Below are positions 1 through 9,600 of a stretch of 64,000 nucleotides of DNA, in pieces. The position numbers and the translations under genes were made by a program. Where the stretch lies: the NCBI RefSeq assembly GCF_024666615.1, contig NZ_CP088297.1, positions 3,886,501-3,950,500 on the forward strand, given 5' to 3'. This stretch comes from Aquabacterium sp. J223 (GTDB taxonomy: Bacteria; Pseudomonadota; Gammaproteobacteria; Burkholderiales; Burkholderiaceae_C). Under the pieces are notes generated by a model, which had not been told where the DNA came from, made no database searches, and saw only the letters and a program-made list of their open reading frames with translations. Within the stretch, counting starts at the first letter, position 1. Each line of letters begins with the position of its first letter.

Positions 1-358
1 GCACCAGCCGGCCGAAGAACACCGAGGCGCCACGGTGGCGCTGGAACCAGCCGCCCGCGCGTTCGATGTCGCGCCGCGACAGGGTGAGCCAGCGGCCGCG
101 CCGGTCGGCGAAGTCGGCCAGCCGGTCCTCGCCCAGCTTGGCCGCGACCCAGTACAGCGGCAGTGCGCCCAGCACCGAGCCCAGCGTGCCGGCGGCGATC
201 ACCCCCGGCAGCGACAGCTTGCCCTGCGCCGACAGGTAGCCGGCCAGCGGCATGATCACCTCGGACGGGATGGGCGGAAAGACGTTCTCCAGGAACATCA
301 GCGCCACGATGCCGGCATAGCCGGCGCCGCTCACCCAGTCGATCACCCATTCGGCCAT
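1..358 (-). CDS. DedA family membrane protein (C-terminus cut by window edge)
   Basis: About 119 codons of the N-terminal part are visible; the gene runs off the left edge. The protein begins MAEWVIDWVSG and carries the family signature ENVFPPIPSE near residues 24-33, followed by GYLSAQGKL. DedA proteins are multi-pass inner-membrane proteins implicated in lipid scrambling or transport and in membrane homeostasis. A hydrophobic stretch with GTLGSVLGALPLYW follows, as expected for the re-entrant and transmembrane segments. The gene lies downstream of the alpha-E gene on the same strand with a 54-nt gap, so it may be a distal member of that unit or independent. The family call is firm; the substrate is unknown. 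Confidence 0.85.
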   Translation of the reverse strand, partial: MAEWVIDWVSGAGYAGIVALMFLENVFPPIPSEVIMPLAGYLSAQGKLSLPGVIAAGTLGSVLGALPLYWVAAKLGEDRLADFADRRGRWLTLSRRDIERAGGWFQRHRGASVFFGRLV

Positions 359-412
359 GTGCGCCCCCCTTTCGCCCACGACGTGGGCAAGGCGCGGACC
401 GAGGACCGGGGG

Positions 413-1471
413 TCAGGCCGCCATGGGGACGAGGAAGTCGCGGCTGATGCCGGCGCCCAGGTCGTTGACCCGGTCGAGGAACTGGGTGAGGAAGGCGTGC
501 AGGCCGGTGGCCAGGATCTCGTCGATGCGGCCGTACTGCAGGTCGGCGTGCAGGCGGCCGGCGCGGCGCAGCGTCTCGCTGCTCTGCTCGTTGGCCACCA
601 CGCGCAGGTTGACCAGCACCTCGTCCATGCACGCGGCCAGCGAGCGTGGCATGTCGCTGCGCAGCACCAGCAGCTCGGCCACCTTCTCCGGCACGATGAC
701 GTTGCGGTAGACCTTGCGGTAGATCTCGAAGCCGGAGACGGACCGCAGGATGGCCGACCAGTGGTAGAAGTCGAACTCCTGCTCTTCGCGGCCCTGGGAC
801 TGGGACTGGCCCTGAGACGGGAAGCTGCCGAAACCGGCCGGCCGGCTCCACATCATCTGGCTGCCGCGCGGCAGCGGCTGCTGCTGCAGCTGGCCGCCGT
901 GCCATTCGCGGGTGAAGGCGTGGAACTTGACGTCGAGCAGCCGCGCCGTGTTGTCCGCCCGTTCGAGGAAGGTGCCGATGCGCAGGAAGCGCAGCGCCTC
1001 GTCCTGCAGCATGGTGCCGACGGTGACGCCGCGGCTCAGGTGGGAGCGGAACTTGACCCATTCGAACAGGTCGGCCGGGTCGCTCATCGCGTTCGGGTCG
1101 CGCACCCGGCGGCTGAACTCCAGCCAGGTCTGGTTCTGCGTTTCCCAGACCTCGGTGGTCAGCGCGCCGCGCACCGCGCGCGCGTTCTCGCGCGCCGCGC
1201 GCAGGCAGGCGGCGATGCTCGACGGGTTGCTGTCGTCGCGCACCATGAACTCCATCACCTCGCGCGCCTCGATCGCGCCGCCGTGCTTGTCCTGGTAGCG
1301 GTGGGTCAGCTCGGAAATCGACAGCAGGCCGCGCCAGCCCTGCTCGGCGCGCTCGGTGGACTGGGGCAGCAGCGACGTCTGGTAGTTGACGTCGAGCATG
1401 CGGGCGGTGTTCTCGGCCCGCTCCATGTAGCGGGCCATCCAGAACAGGTGGTCGGCGGTGCGTGACAGCAT
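413..1471 (-). CDS. Alpha-E domain protein (stand-alone)
   Basis: The 352-residue protein opens MLSRTADHLFWMARYMERAENTAR, the hallmark of the alpha-helical alpha-E family. A second related segment near residues 160-185 (RFLRIGTFLERADNTARLLD) shows the internal repeat. It has no signal peptide or membrane segment. The biochemical function is unknown. Comparative genomics places these proteins with circularly permuted ATP-grasp enzymes and transglutaminase-like peptidases in a predicted peptide synthesis or modification system. Here it follows the ATP-grasp gene by 15 nt. A Gly/Gln/Ser-rich linker around residues 200-225 (SQGQSQSQGREEQE) is unusual. The fused homologue at 4039-6648 carries the same domain at its C-terminus. 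Confidence 0.9.
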   Translation of the reverse strand: MLSRTADHLFWMARYMERAENTARMLDVNYQTSLLPQSTERAEQGWRGLLSISELTHRYQDKHGGAIEAREVMEFMVRDDSNPSSIAACLRAARENARAVRGALTTEVWETQNQTWLEFSRRVRDPNAMSDPADLFEWVKFRSHLSRGVTVGTMLQDEALRFLRIGTFLERADNTARLLDVKFHAFTREWHGGQLQQQPLPRGSQMMWSRPAGFGSFPSQGQSQSQGREEQEFDFYHWSAILRSVSGFEIYRKVYRNVIVPEKVAELLVLRSDMPRSLAACMDEVLVNLRVVANEQSSETLRRAGRLHADLQYGRIDEILATGLHAFLTQFLDRVNDLGAGISRDFLVPMAA

Positions 1472-1486
1472 GTTCGTCTCCCCTGC

Positions 1487-2923
1487 TCAGGCTTCCAGGA
1501 CCCAGGTGTCTTTCGTGCCGCCGCCCTGCGAGCTGTTGACCACCAGCGAGCCCTCCTTCAGCGCCACGCGGGTCAGGCCCCCGGGCACCATCTGCACCGT
1601 CTTGCCCGACAGCACGAAGGGCCGCAGGTCGACGTGCCGCGGCGCGATGCCGCTCTCGACGAAGGTCGGGCAGGTGGACAGGCTGAGCGTCGGCTGCGCG
1701 ATGTAGTTGCTCGGGTTGACCTTGAGCTGGTCGCGGAAGGCCGCGATCTCGGCCTGCGAGGCGGCCGGGCCGACCAGCATGCCGTAGCCGCCGGCCCCGT
1801 GCACCTCCTTGACCACCAGCTCGCCGAGGTGGTCGAGCACGTACTGCAGGTCGTCGCGCTCTCGGCAGAGGTAGGTGGGCACGTTGTTCAGGATCGGCTT
1901 CTCGCCGAGGTAGAACTCGATCATCTTCGGCACGTACGGGTAGATCGACTTGTCGTCCGCGATGCCGGTGCCCACCGCGTTGCACAGCGCCACGTTGCCC
2001 TGCCGGTAGACCTGCAGCAGGCCGGCGCAGCCCAGCGTCGAGTCGGGCCGGAACACCCGCGGGTCGAGGAAGTCGTCGTCGACCCGGCGGTAGATGACGT
2101 CCACCCGGCGCGGGCCCTGCGTGGTGCGCATGTAGACGAAGTCGTTCTTGACGAACAGGTCCTGGCCCTCGACCAGCTCGACGCCCATTTGCTGCGCCAG
2201 GAAGGCGTGCTCGAAGTAGGCGCTGTTGTACATGCCGGGGGTGAGCACCACCACCGTCGGCTCGCTGACGCCGGCCGGCGCCACCGAGCGCAGCGTGTCC
2301 AGCAGCAGGTCGGGGTAGTGGGCGACGGGGGCGATGCGCTGGCGGGCGAACAGCTCCGGGAAGAGCCGCATCGTCATCTTGCGGTTCTCCAGCATGTAGC
2401 TGACGCCGGAGGGCACGCGCAGGTTGTCCTCCAGCACGTAGTAGTCGCCCGAGCCGTCCGCATTGCCGGCGCGCACGATGTCGATGCCGGCGATGTGGGA
2501 GTAGATGCCGCCGACCAGGTCGACGCCCATCATCTCCTTGCGGAACTGCGCGTTGTTCAGCACCTGGTCGGCCGGCACGAGACCCGCCTTGATGATTTCC
2601 TGCTCGTGGTAGACGTCGTGCAGGAAGCGGTTGAGCGCCGTCACCCGCTGGCGCAGGCCGCGCTCCATCGCCTGCCATTCGGCGCTGGGGATGATGCGCG
2701 GGATGAGGTCGAAGGGGATCAGCCGCTCGGTGCCCGCGCCGTCCTCGTCCTTGGCGCCGTAGACGGCGAAGGTGATGCCGACGCGGCGGAAGATCATCTC
2801 CGCCTCTTCGCGGCGCGCGCGCATCAGCGCCCCGTCCTGCTGCTGCAGCCAGCCCTCGTACGGCTGGTAGTGGGCGCGGATCCCGCCGTCGCCGGCCTTC
2901 ATCTCGTCGAAGCGCGTCTTCAT
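1487..2923 (-). CDS. Circularly permuted type 2 ATP-grasp protein
   Basis: This 478-residue protein belongs to the circularly permuted ATP-grasp family, predicted to ligate an amine to a carboxylate using ATP. Visible motifs are LEDNLRVPSG (164-173), the acidic metal-binding YRRVDDDFLDP (278-288), the RPDSTLG segment (292-298), the Gly-rich VKEVHGAGGYGM loop (371-382) and DLRPF (432-436). The start at MKTRFDEM was chosen because a strong GAGGAG ribosome site lies just upstream; the reading frame stays open much further but that extension overlaps the transglutaminase gene. The 3' neighbour is alpha-E (15 nt) and the 5' neighbour is the transglutaminase (50 nt), forming a three-gene unit. The substrate is unknown. 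Confidence 0.9.
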   Translation of the reverse strand: MKTRFDEMKAGDGGIRAHYQPYEGWLQQQDGALMRARREEAEMIFRRVGITFAVYGAKDEDGAGTERLIPFDLIPRIIPSAEWQAMERGLRQRVTALNRFLHDVYHEQEIIKAGLVPADQVLNNAQFRKEMMGVDLVGGIYSHIAGIDIVRAGNADGSGDYYVLEDNLRVPSGVSYMLENRKMTMRLFPELFARQRIAPVAHYPDLLLDTLRSVAPAGVSEPTVVVLTPGMYNSAYFEHAFLAQQMGVELVEGQDLFVKNDFVYMRTTQGPRRVDVIYRRVDDDFLDPRVFRPDSTLGCAGLLQVYRQGNVALCNAVGTGIADDKSIYPYVPKMIEFYLGEKPILNNVPTYLCRERDDLQYVLDHLGELVVKEVHGAGGYGMLVGPAASQAEIAAFRDQLKVNPSNYIAQPTLSLSTCPTFVESGIAPRHVDLRPFVLSGKTVQMVPGGLTRVALKEGSLVVNSSQGGGTKDTWVLEA

Positions 2924-2973
2924 CGCGTGTTCTCCTCGTGGGTGGCGGCTAGCAACTTCCGGGCCCCGCGCCG

Positions 2974-3882
2974 TCAGCCGATGCGCTCGGTGTGGACCTG
3001 CACCTCGAGCCGGTGCCGCCCCCCGCCGCGGATGACGCCGCGCAGCGGGGTGACGTCGCCGTAGTCGCGGCCGCGCGCCACCCGGACGTGGCTGAGCGTC
3101 GGCAGCAGGTCGTTGGTCGGGTCCAGTTCCAGCCAGTCGCGGTCGGCCGGGTCCGCCGCGTCGGGGTGGACGCCGGGGCACCAGACGCTGACCCAGGCAT
3201 GGGACGCATCGGCCCCCTGCAAGGCCGGCTGCCCGGGCGCCGCGCGGGTCAGCAGGTAGCCGCTGACGTAGCGGGTGGCCAACCCCATCATGCGCAGCGC
3301 CCCGATCATCAGGTGGGCGAAATCCTGGCAAACGCCGCGGCGATCCACCAGCACCTCGGCCAGCGGCGTGTCGACGTCGGTGCTCGCGCTTTCGTAGCGG
3401 AAGTCGGCGTGCACGCGATGCATCAGGCCGATGGCCGCCTCGGCCACCGGCCGGCCGGCGTCGAACGACGGCAGCGCGTACTCGCGCAGCGCCCGCAGCC
3501 GCGGCACGAAGGGGCTGGGCGCCACGAACTCGCCCGCCGGCTCGAAGGGCCGCCCGGCGGCATAACGCAGCCGCTCGGCCACCGCTTCCCAGGCCGGGGT
3601 GTCCTGCGGCTGCGCCCGGCCCGGCGCGGCCAGGCGCACCCGGCTGGTCGCGAGCACCCGCAACTCGCGGTGCGGCTGGTGCACGCCGAAGCAGCAGCGG
3701 TGGTTGCCGAAGACATCCTGGTCCTCGCGCCGCTGCGGCGGCGCCGGCTCGATCAACAGGTCGAAGCCCTCGGGCCGCTGCAGCCCGTCGGCCAGCGGCC
3801 GCAGGAAAGCCAGGTGCTGCGCCTGCTCCACCGGCCAGTCGTAGCGGTAGATCGTTTCGTGGCGGACTTGCAGACGGGTCAT
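2974..3882 (-). CDS. Transglutaminase-like cysteine peptidase family protein
   Basis: This 302-residue protein has the N-terminal beta domain of bacterial transglutaminases (YRYDWPVEQAQHLAFLRP, residues 13-30). The papain-like core follows, with a catalytic triad Cys185 (RRGVCQDFAH), His228 (SHAWVSVW) and Asp254 (ELDPTND). The length is normal for the family. No signal peptide is seen, so it should act in the cytoplasm. Members found beside ATP-grasp and alpha-E genes are thought to act as peptidases or amidases that reverse or complement the ligase reaction. This is the first gene of the three-gene set ending at 413. Confidence 0.9.
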   Translation of the reverse strand: MTRLQVRHETIYRYDWPVEQAQHLAFLRPLADGLQRPEGFDLLIEPAPPQRREDQDVFGNHRCCFGVHQPHRELRVLATSRVRLAAPGRAQPQDTPAWEAVAERLRYAAGRPFEPAGEFVAPSPFVPRLRALREYALPSFDAGRPVAEAAIGLMHRVHADFRYESASTDVDTPLAEVLVDRRGVCQDFAHLMIGALRMMGLATRYVSGYLLTRAAPGQPALQGADASHAWVSVWCPGVHPDAADPADRDWLELDPTNDLLPTLSHVRVARGRDYGDVTPLRGVIRGGGRHRLEVQVHTERIG

Positions 3883-3941
3883 TGGAATCGGCGCTCGGCC
3901 CCTCCGTCACGGGGGACAGGTCGCCGATGGCGACCAGGGTC

Positions 3942-3961
3942 GGCGCGCGCATGCGCGCGCC
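3942..3961. repeat. Perfect 20-bp GC palindrome upstream of the transglutaminase gene
   Basis: The two arms GGCGCGCGCA and TGCGCGCGCC pair perfectly with no spacer. The palindrome sits in the 156-nt gap between the fused ATP-grasp/alpha-E gene and the 302-residue transglutaminase gene, about 60 nt upstream of the latter's start. It could form a cruciform or an mRNA hairpin, or be an operator. It lacks a T-run, so it is not a standard intrinsic terminator. Its function is not known; an alternating GC tract may also arise by chance in DNA this GC-rich. Confidence 0.45.
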
Positions 3962-4038
3962 CAACAGGGTCCGGGTTCGCCGGTCCTGTCGGGTCGCCCG
4001 CGTGGGGGGCGGCCGCGAGACGGCCGGGGGTCGTCATC

Positions 4039-6648
4039 TCACACCCGCTGCATCACCCCGCCCTCGGCGTGGGCGAAGTAGTGCTGGCCGATGTCGTCCG
4101 ACAGCGCGGCACCGACGTCGGCGAGGCTGCGGGCCAGCCCCGACAGGCGGTCGGCCAGCCCGATGTCGTCGAAGCGGCGCAGTTCCTCCAGCGGCATCAG
4201 GCCCGCCGGATCGGGCAGGCGCCGGATCAGGCTGCCGAGCGCGGCCGACGGGCCGGGCAGCTTGCCGCACTCGGTGCACAGCCGCCGCAGCACGCCGGCC
4301 CAGGCGCGCGGGTTGGAGGTGTCGAGCACCAGCAGGTCGACCAGCGCGAGCAGGTCCTCGTGGCGCTGGTAGCGGGCGCGGAAGGTGATGGTCGAGTCGA
4401 AGAGGTCGAGCAGCAGCGCGTTGCCGACGCCGCGCGCCTGGGGCTGCAGCGCACCCTCGTCGAGCAGGATGCCGAACTGCGCGGCCAGGCCGATCAGCCG
4501 CTCGATGTAGCGGCCGACGGTGAGCAGCCGCCAGCCGTGGTCGCGCGTCATGCGGTCGCTCTGCGCGCCGGTCAGCGCCGCCAGCTGCAGGCCCAGGCTG
4601 TCGAGCACCGGCAGCACCCGCGACAGCGCCGGCACCCCGCTGTCCTCGCCGTCGACCGGGGTCAGCGCCGCGGCGAAGTCCTCGCCCATCTGCCGCACCA
4701 GGCCCCAGTGTTCCGGGGCCAGCCGGTCGCGCAGCGCGCCGGCCGCACGCGCCAGCGCCTGCAGGTTGAAGGCCACGCTGGTGGCGCCCTGCGCGTCGCC
4801 CAGCCCGTCGAGCAGCGCGCGCTCGAACAGGCGCGGCGCGCGGTCCGGGCTCGGCACCCCGGCCGGCACCAGGCCGAAGCGCTCGGCCAGCTCGCCGGCG
4901 GCGCGCAGCACGGCCGGCGGCGTGGCGGTGTCGTCGTTGACCAGCGCCAGCACGCCGCGCGCCAGCCGCAGCAGCTGCTCGGTGCGCTCGGTGTAGCGGC
5001 CGAGCCAGAACAGGTTCTCCGCGGTGCGGCTGGTGACGGGGCGGCGGCGGGCCAGCAGGTCGTCCACCGACAGCCGCTGCGTCAGCATCGAGAAGGTGTC
5101 CACCGGGCCGTCGGTCATGACCCAGGTGTCGAGGCTCGAGCCGCCGTGCTGCATCGACACGTCGTGGCCGTTGCCACCCGCGGCCACGCGCGTCATGCCG
5201 CCGGGCAGCAGGCGCCAGCCGCCCTGGCCGTCGGCCACCGCGTAGACGCGCAGCAGCGCCGGCTTGGGTGCGCAATGGCCGTCCTGCCACAGCGGCGCCT
5301 GCGACAGCGGCAGCAGGCCCTGCACGGTCCAGGCGTCGGGATCGGCCTCGATGCGGGCGGCCGCGTCGCGCCCCGGCGTGCCCGGCGGCAGCGCCTTCTC
5401 CAGGCCCTGCCGGGGGAAGGCGCGTCGCACGATCTTGTCGTCGAGCTGGTCGCGCACCGCGTCCCAGGCCGCCTGCTCGCCGCACCACCAGGACGGCAGC
5501 GACGGCAGGGCCAGCGGCTCGCCGAGCAGCGCCTCGCAGATGCGCGGCATGAAGCCCTGCACCGCCGGCGATTCGAGGAAACCGCTGCCCAGCGCGTTGG
5601 CCATCACCACGTGGCCCGCGCGCACCGCCTGCAGCAGGCCCGGCACGCCGAGGGTGGAGTCGGGGCGCAGCTCCAGCGGGTCGCAGTAGTCGTCGTCCAG
5701 CCGGCGCAGCACGCCGTGCACCGGCTCCAGCCCCTCGACCGTCTTCAGGTACAGCCGCTCGCCGCGCACCATCAGGTCGCCGCCCTCGACCAGCGGCACG
5801 CCGAGGTAGCGCGCCAGGTAGGCGTGCTCGAAGTAGGTCTCGTTGTGCGGGCCGGGGGTGAGCAGCACCAGCCGCGGCGCCGGCGTGCCGGCGATGCGCC
5901 GCGCCTGCGCTTCCACCGTGTCCAGCAGCAGCCGGTAGCTCGACGCGATGTGCTGCACCCGCATCTCGCGGAAGGCCTCGGGGAACAACCGCGACACCAC
6001 CAGCCGGTTGTGCAGCACGTAGCCCAGGCCCGACGGACCCTGCGTGCGGTGGCCCAGGATCCACCAGCGGCCGTCCGGGCCGCGGGCCAGGTCGAAGGCG
6101 GCGATGTGCAGCCACTGCCGGCCGGGCGGCACCACGCCGTGCAGCGGCCGCAGGTAGCCGGGATGGCGGTACAGCAGCGACGCCGGCAGCAGCCCGTCGC
6201 GCAGCAGGCGGCCATCGCCGTAGACGTCGGCCAGCATGGCGTTGAGCAGCGCGGCGCGCTGCGTCACCCCGCGCTCGATGGCGGCCCAGTCGCCGGGCTC
6301 GATCAGCAGCGGCAGCAGTTCCAGCGACCACGGCCGGGGGGCCGAGCCGGCGTCGCTGTAGACGTTGTGGGTGATGCCGTCGGCGCGGATCTGCTGCTGC
6401 ACCCGCTGCACCGCCTGGTCCAGCAGCGGCAGCGCGTCCGGCCCGCCGGGCAGCCAGCCGACGAAGCGGCGCCAGCGCTCGCGCAGCCGGCCGTCGGCGC
6501 CGCGCAGTTCGTCGAAGGCCGACGGGTCGAGCGCGCCGGTGCGGCGCAGCCATTCCGCCGCCAGCGCATCGCCGGCCGACGTCCCGTCGTCGAACAGCGG
6601 CAGTTCAGCGTCGGCCAGGGCGGAACGGGAAATGGGCTCTGCGCTCAC
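4039..6648 (-). CDS. Fused circularly permuted ATP-grasp / alpha-E protein
   Basis: This 869-residue protein joins two activities that are separate at 413-2923. Roughly residues 1-510 are the circularly permuted ATP-grasp domain, with LRRLDDDYCDPLELRPDSTLG as the counterpart of the YRRVDDDFLDP motif. Residues from about 535 onwards form an alpha-E domain beginning TSRTAENLFWLGRYTERTEQ. A typical Gly-rich ATP loop (VHGAGG) is not obvious: the segment reads DDKIVRRAFPRQGLEKA, so the nucleotide site may be altered or inactive. The gene begins 10 nt after the stop of the giant transglutaminase gene, so the two are almost certainly co-transcribed. The system's physiological role is unknown. Confidence 0.88.
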   Translation of the reverse strand: MSAEPISRSALADAELPLFDDGTSAGDALAAEWLRRTGALDPSAFDELRGADGRLRERWRRFVGWLPGGPDALPLLDQAVQRVQQQIRADGITHNVYSDAGSAPRPWSLELLPLLIEPGDWAAIERGVTQRAALLNAMLADVYGDGRLLRDGLLPASLLYRHPGYLRPLHGVVPPGRQWLHIAAFDLARGPDGRWWILGHRTQGPSGLGYVLHNRLVVSRLFPEAFREMRVQHIASSYRLLLDTVEAQARRIAGTPAPRLVLLTPGPHNETYFEHAYLARYLGVPLVEGGDLMVRGERLYLKTVEGLEPVHGVLRRLDDDYCDPLELRPDSTLGVPGLLQAVRAGHVVMANALGSGFLESPAVQGFMPRICEALLGEPLALPSLPSWWCGEQAAWDAVRDQLDDKIVRRAFPRQGLEKALPPGTPGRDAAARIEADPDAWTVQGLLPLSQAPLWQDGHCAPKPALLRVYAVADGQGGWRLLPGGMTRVAAGGNGHDVSMQHGGSSLDTWVMTDGPVDTFSMLTQRLSVDDLLARRRPVTSRTAENLFWLGRYTERTEQLLRLARGVLALVNDDTATPPAVLRAAGELAERFGLVPAGVPSPDRAPRLFERALLDGLGDAQGATSVAFNLQALARAAGALRDRLAPEHWGLVRQMGEDFAAALTPVDGEDSGVPALSRVLPVLDSLGLQLAALTGAQSDRMTRDHGWRLLTVGRYIERLIGLAAQFGILLDEGALQPQARGVGNALLLDLFDSTITFRARYQRHEDLLALVDLLVLDTSNPRAWAGVLRRLCTECGKLPGPSAALGSLIRRLPDPAGLMPLEELRRFDDIGLADRLSGLARSLADVGAALSDDIGQHYFAHAEGGVMQRV

Positions 6649-6658
6649 GAAGGCGGGG

Positions 6659-9600
6659 TCAGCGGCGTCTCAGGTCCAGTGTCGCCGGGAACTCGCGGCT
6701 CGGGGCGAGGGCTTGCACCTCCAGCCGTCCGGGGGTGTGGCCCATCGGCGAGAAGCGCGCCAGCCGGCGGCTCTCGGCCTCGTAGGCATTGACCGGGAAG
6801 GTCTCGTAGTTGCGGCCGCCCGGATGCGCCACGTGGTAGCGGCAGCCGCCCAACGAACGCTGCAGCCAGCGGTCGACGATGTCCACCGTCAGCGGTGCGT
6901 GCGAGCCGATGGTGGGGTGCAGCGCCGACGGCGGCGCCCACGCCCGGTAGCGCACGCCGCAGACGAACTCGCCGACGCGCCCGGTGGGCTCCAGCGGCGC
7001 CGGGCGGCCGTTGACGGTGATGACGTGGCGGTTGTCGTTGAGCCCGTTGACCTTCAGCTCCAGCCGCTCCAGCGACGAATCGACGAAGCGCACCGTGCCG
7101 CCGGCGGCGCCCTCCTCGCCCATGACGTGCCAGGGCTCCAGGCCGTTGCGCAGCGTCAGCTGCACGCCCTGGGTCGCCACCTCGCCGACCAGCGGGAAGC
7201 GGAACTCGAAGTGCGGCGCGAACCAGGCGGCGTCGAAGGCGAAGCCGGCCTGGCGCAGTTCGGCCACCACGTCGTCGAAGTCCATCTGCACGAAGGTGGG
7301 CAGCAGGAAGCGGTCGTGCAGGCCGGTGCCCCAGCGGGTGAGGCGGGTGTCGCCGCGGCCGCGGTACGGTTCGCGCCAGAACCAGGCCACCAGCGAGCGC
7401 AGCAACAGCTGCTGCACCAGGCTCATGCGCGCATGCGGCGGCATCTCGAAGGCGCGCAGCTCCAGCAGGCCGAGGCGGCCGGTGCTGCTGTCGGGCGAGT
7501 ACAGCTTGTCGATGCAGAACTCGGCGCGGTGGGTGTTGCCGGTGACGTCGATCAGCAGGTTGCGCAGCAGCCGGTCGACCATCCACGGCGGCATGCGGTC
7601 CATGCCGCCGTGCAGCTGCTGCTGGCGCTCCAGCTCGGCCAGCGCGATCTCCATCTCGTAGACCTGGTCGTTGCGCGCCTCGTCGATGCGCGGCGACTGG
7701 CTGGTCGGGCCGATGAAGAGGCCGCTGAACAGGTAGCTGAGCGACGGATGGTTGTGCCAGAAGGTGATCAGGCTGCCCAGCAGGTCGGGCCGGCGCAGGA
7801 AGGGGCTGTCGGCCGGCGTGGCGCCGCCGAGCACGAAGTGGTTGCCGCCGCCGGTGCCGGTGTGGCGGCCGTCGAGCATGAACTTCTCGGTGGACAGCCG
7901 CGACTCGTGCGCCGCCTGGTAGAGGAACTCGGTGTGGTCGACCAGCTCGTCCCAGTCGTGGGCGGGGTGGATGTTGACCTCGATGACACCGGGGTCCGGC
8001 GTCACCGACAGCGTCTTCAGGCGCGGGTCGCGCGGCGGCGGGTAGCCCTCCAGCACGATGCGCACGCCCAGTTCGGCGGCCGTGGCCTCGACGGCGGACA
8101 GCAGCGCCAGGTAGTCCTCCAGCCGCGCCAGCGGCGGCATGAAGACGTAGAGCAGCCGCGACTTGCCGCCGTGCTCGGCTTCGGCCTGCGGGCCGTTGCC
8201 GCGCTGCGGGTCGCGCACCTCGACGCACAGCGCGGTGCGCACGATGCCGTTGGCCGACTGCTGCCGGCCTGGCAGGCCGGGCGACTCGGCGCCCGCGGCC
8301 GTGCCCGCCGATCCCGATCCCAGGTTGGCGCCGTCGCCGGCGACGCCCCCATGCCCCTCACCCGCAACACTCGCCACCCCCCGGCCGACCTGGACGCCGC
8401 CCGCGGCCGGCCATTGCATCACCGGCGCGCTGGCGCCCGGCAGCGGCTCGCGCGGCGCGAAGGGGTCGGTCTCGATCAGGTAGGGGTAGTCGGCCTTGGT
8501 GACCCAGGGCAGCGAATCCAGCGGCAACCGGTAGCCCATCGGCGAATCGCCCGGCAGCAGGTACAACCGGTCGTCGCGCACGAACCAGGGGCCGGTCACC
8601 CAGCGCGGACCGGCGAGCGCCGGCGTCTCGCGCACGCCCAGCGGCAGCACGTAGCCCACCTCCTGCTTCAGGCCCTGGTCGAAGACGCGGCGCAGCCGCG
8701 CCCGCTCCAGTTCGTCGTCCAGATTCGACTCGAAGGGATCGACGTTGACCGGCAGCCGGCGCTCGCGCCAGAGGTAGTAGAAGGTGTCCTCGAAGCCGGC
8801 CTGGATGTGGTCGGTGACGAGGCCCAGCCGGCCGGTCAGCGTGTCGATGAAGCGGCGCGCGTCCTCCTCGGTGTAGTGCAGCGGCTCGCGCTCGTCCGCG
8901 AAGAGCGCCGGGTCGCCCCAGCAGGGCTGGCCGTCGGCGCGCCAGGCGATGAGCAGCGCCCAGCGCGGCAGCTGCTCGCCGGGGTACCACTTGCCCTGGC
9001 CGTAGTGCAGGAAACCGCCGCGGCCGTACTTCTCGCGCAGCCTGTGCACCAGGTCCTGCGCGATGGCGCGCTTGGTGGGGCCGAGCGCGGCGGTGTTCCA
9101 CTCGGCACCGTCGCGGTCGTCGACCGAGACGAACGTGGGCTCGCCGCCCATGGTCAGCCGCACGTCGCCGGCCGACAGCGTCGCGTCGACCTGGTGGCCC
9201 AGGCCGAGGATGGACGCCCACTGGTCCTCGGTGTAGGGCTTGGTCACCCGCGGCGACTCGTAGACCCGGGTCACCGCCATGTGGTGGTGGAACTCGACCT
9301 CGGCCTCGTCCACCGCGCCCGTGATCGGCGCCGCGCTGGACGGCTCGGGCGTGCAGGCCACCGGGATGTGGCCCTCGCCGGCGAGCAGGCCGGAGGTGGG
9401 GTCCAGGCCGATCCAGCCCGCGCCGGGCAGGTAGACCTCGCACCAGGCGTGCAGGTCGGTGAAGTCGGTCTCCGCGCCGGAGGGGCCGTCCAGGCTCTTC
9501 ACGTCGGGCTTGAGCTGGATCAGGTAGCCGGAGACGAAGCGCGCCGCCAGGCCCAGATGGCGCAGCAGCTGCACCATCAGCCAGCCCGAATCGCGGCAGG

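Noticed and set aside
2924-3964. N-terminal extension of the 478-residue ATP-grasp protein to position 3964
   Set aside because: The extension overlaps the transglutaminase gene in another frame, and the ribosome site and family start lie at 2923.
2992-6792. Open frame of 1266 codons on the plus strand in the ATP-grasp region
   Set aside because: It is a shadow of three minus-strand genes with clear families; its composition is His/Arg/Gln-rich and it has no domain.
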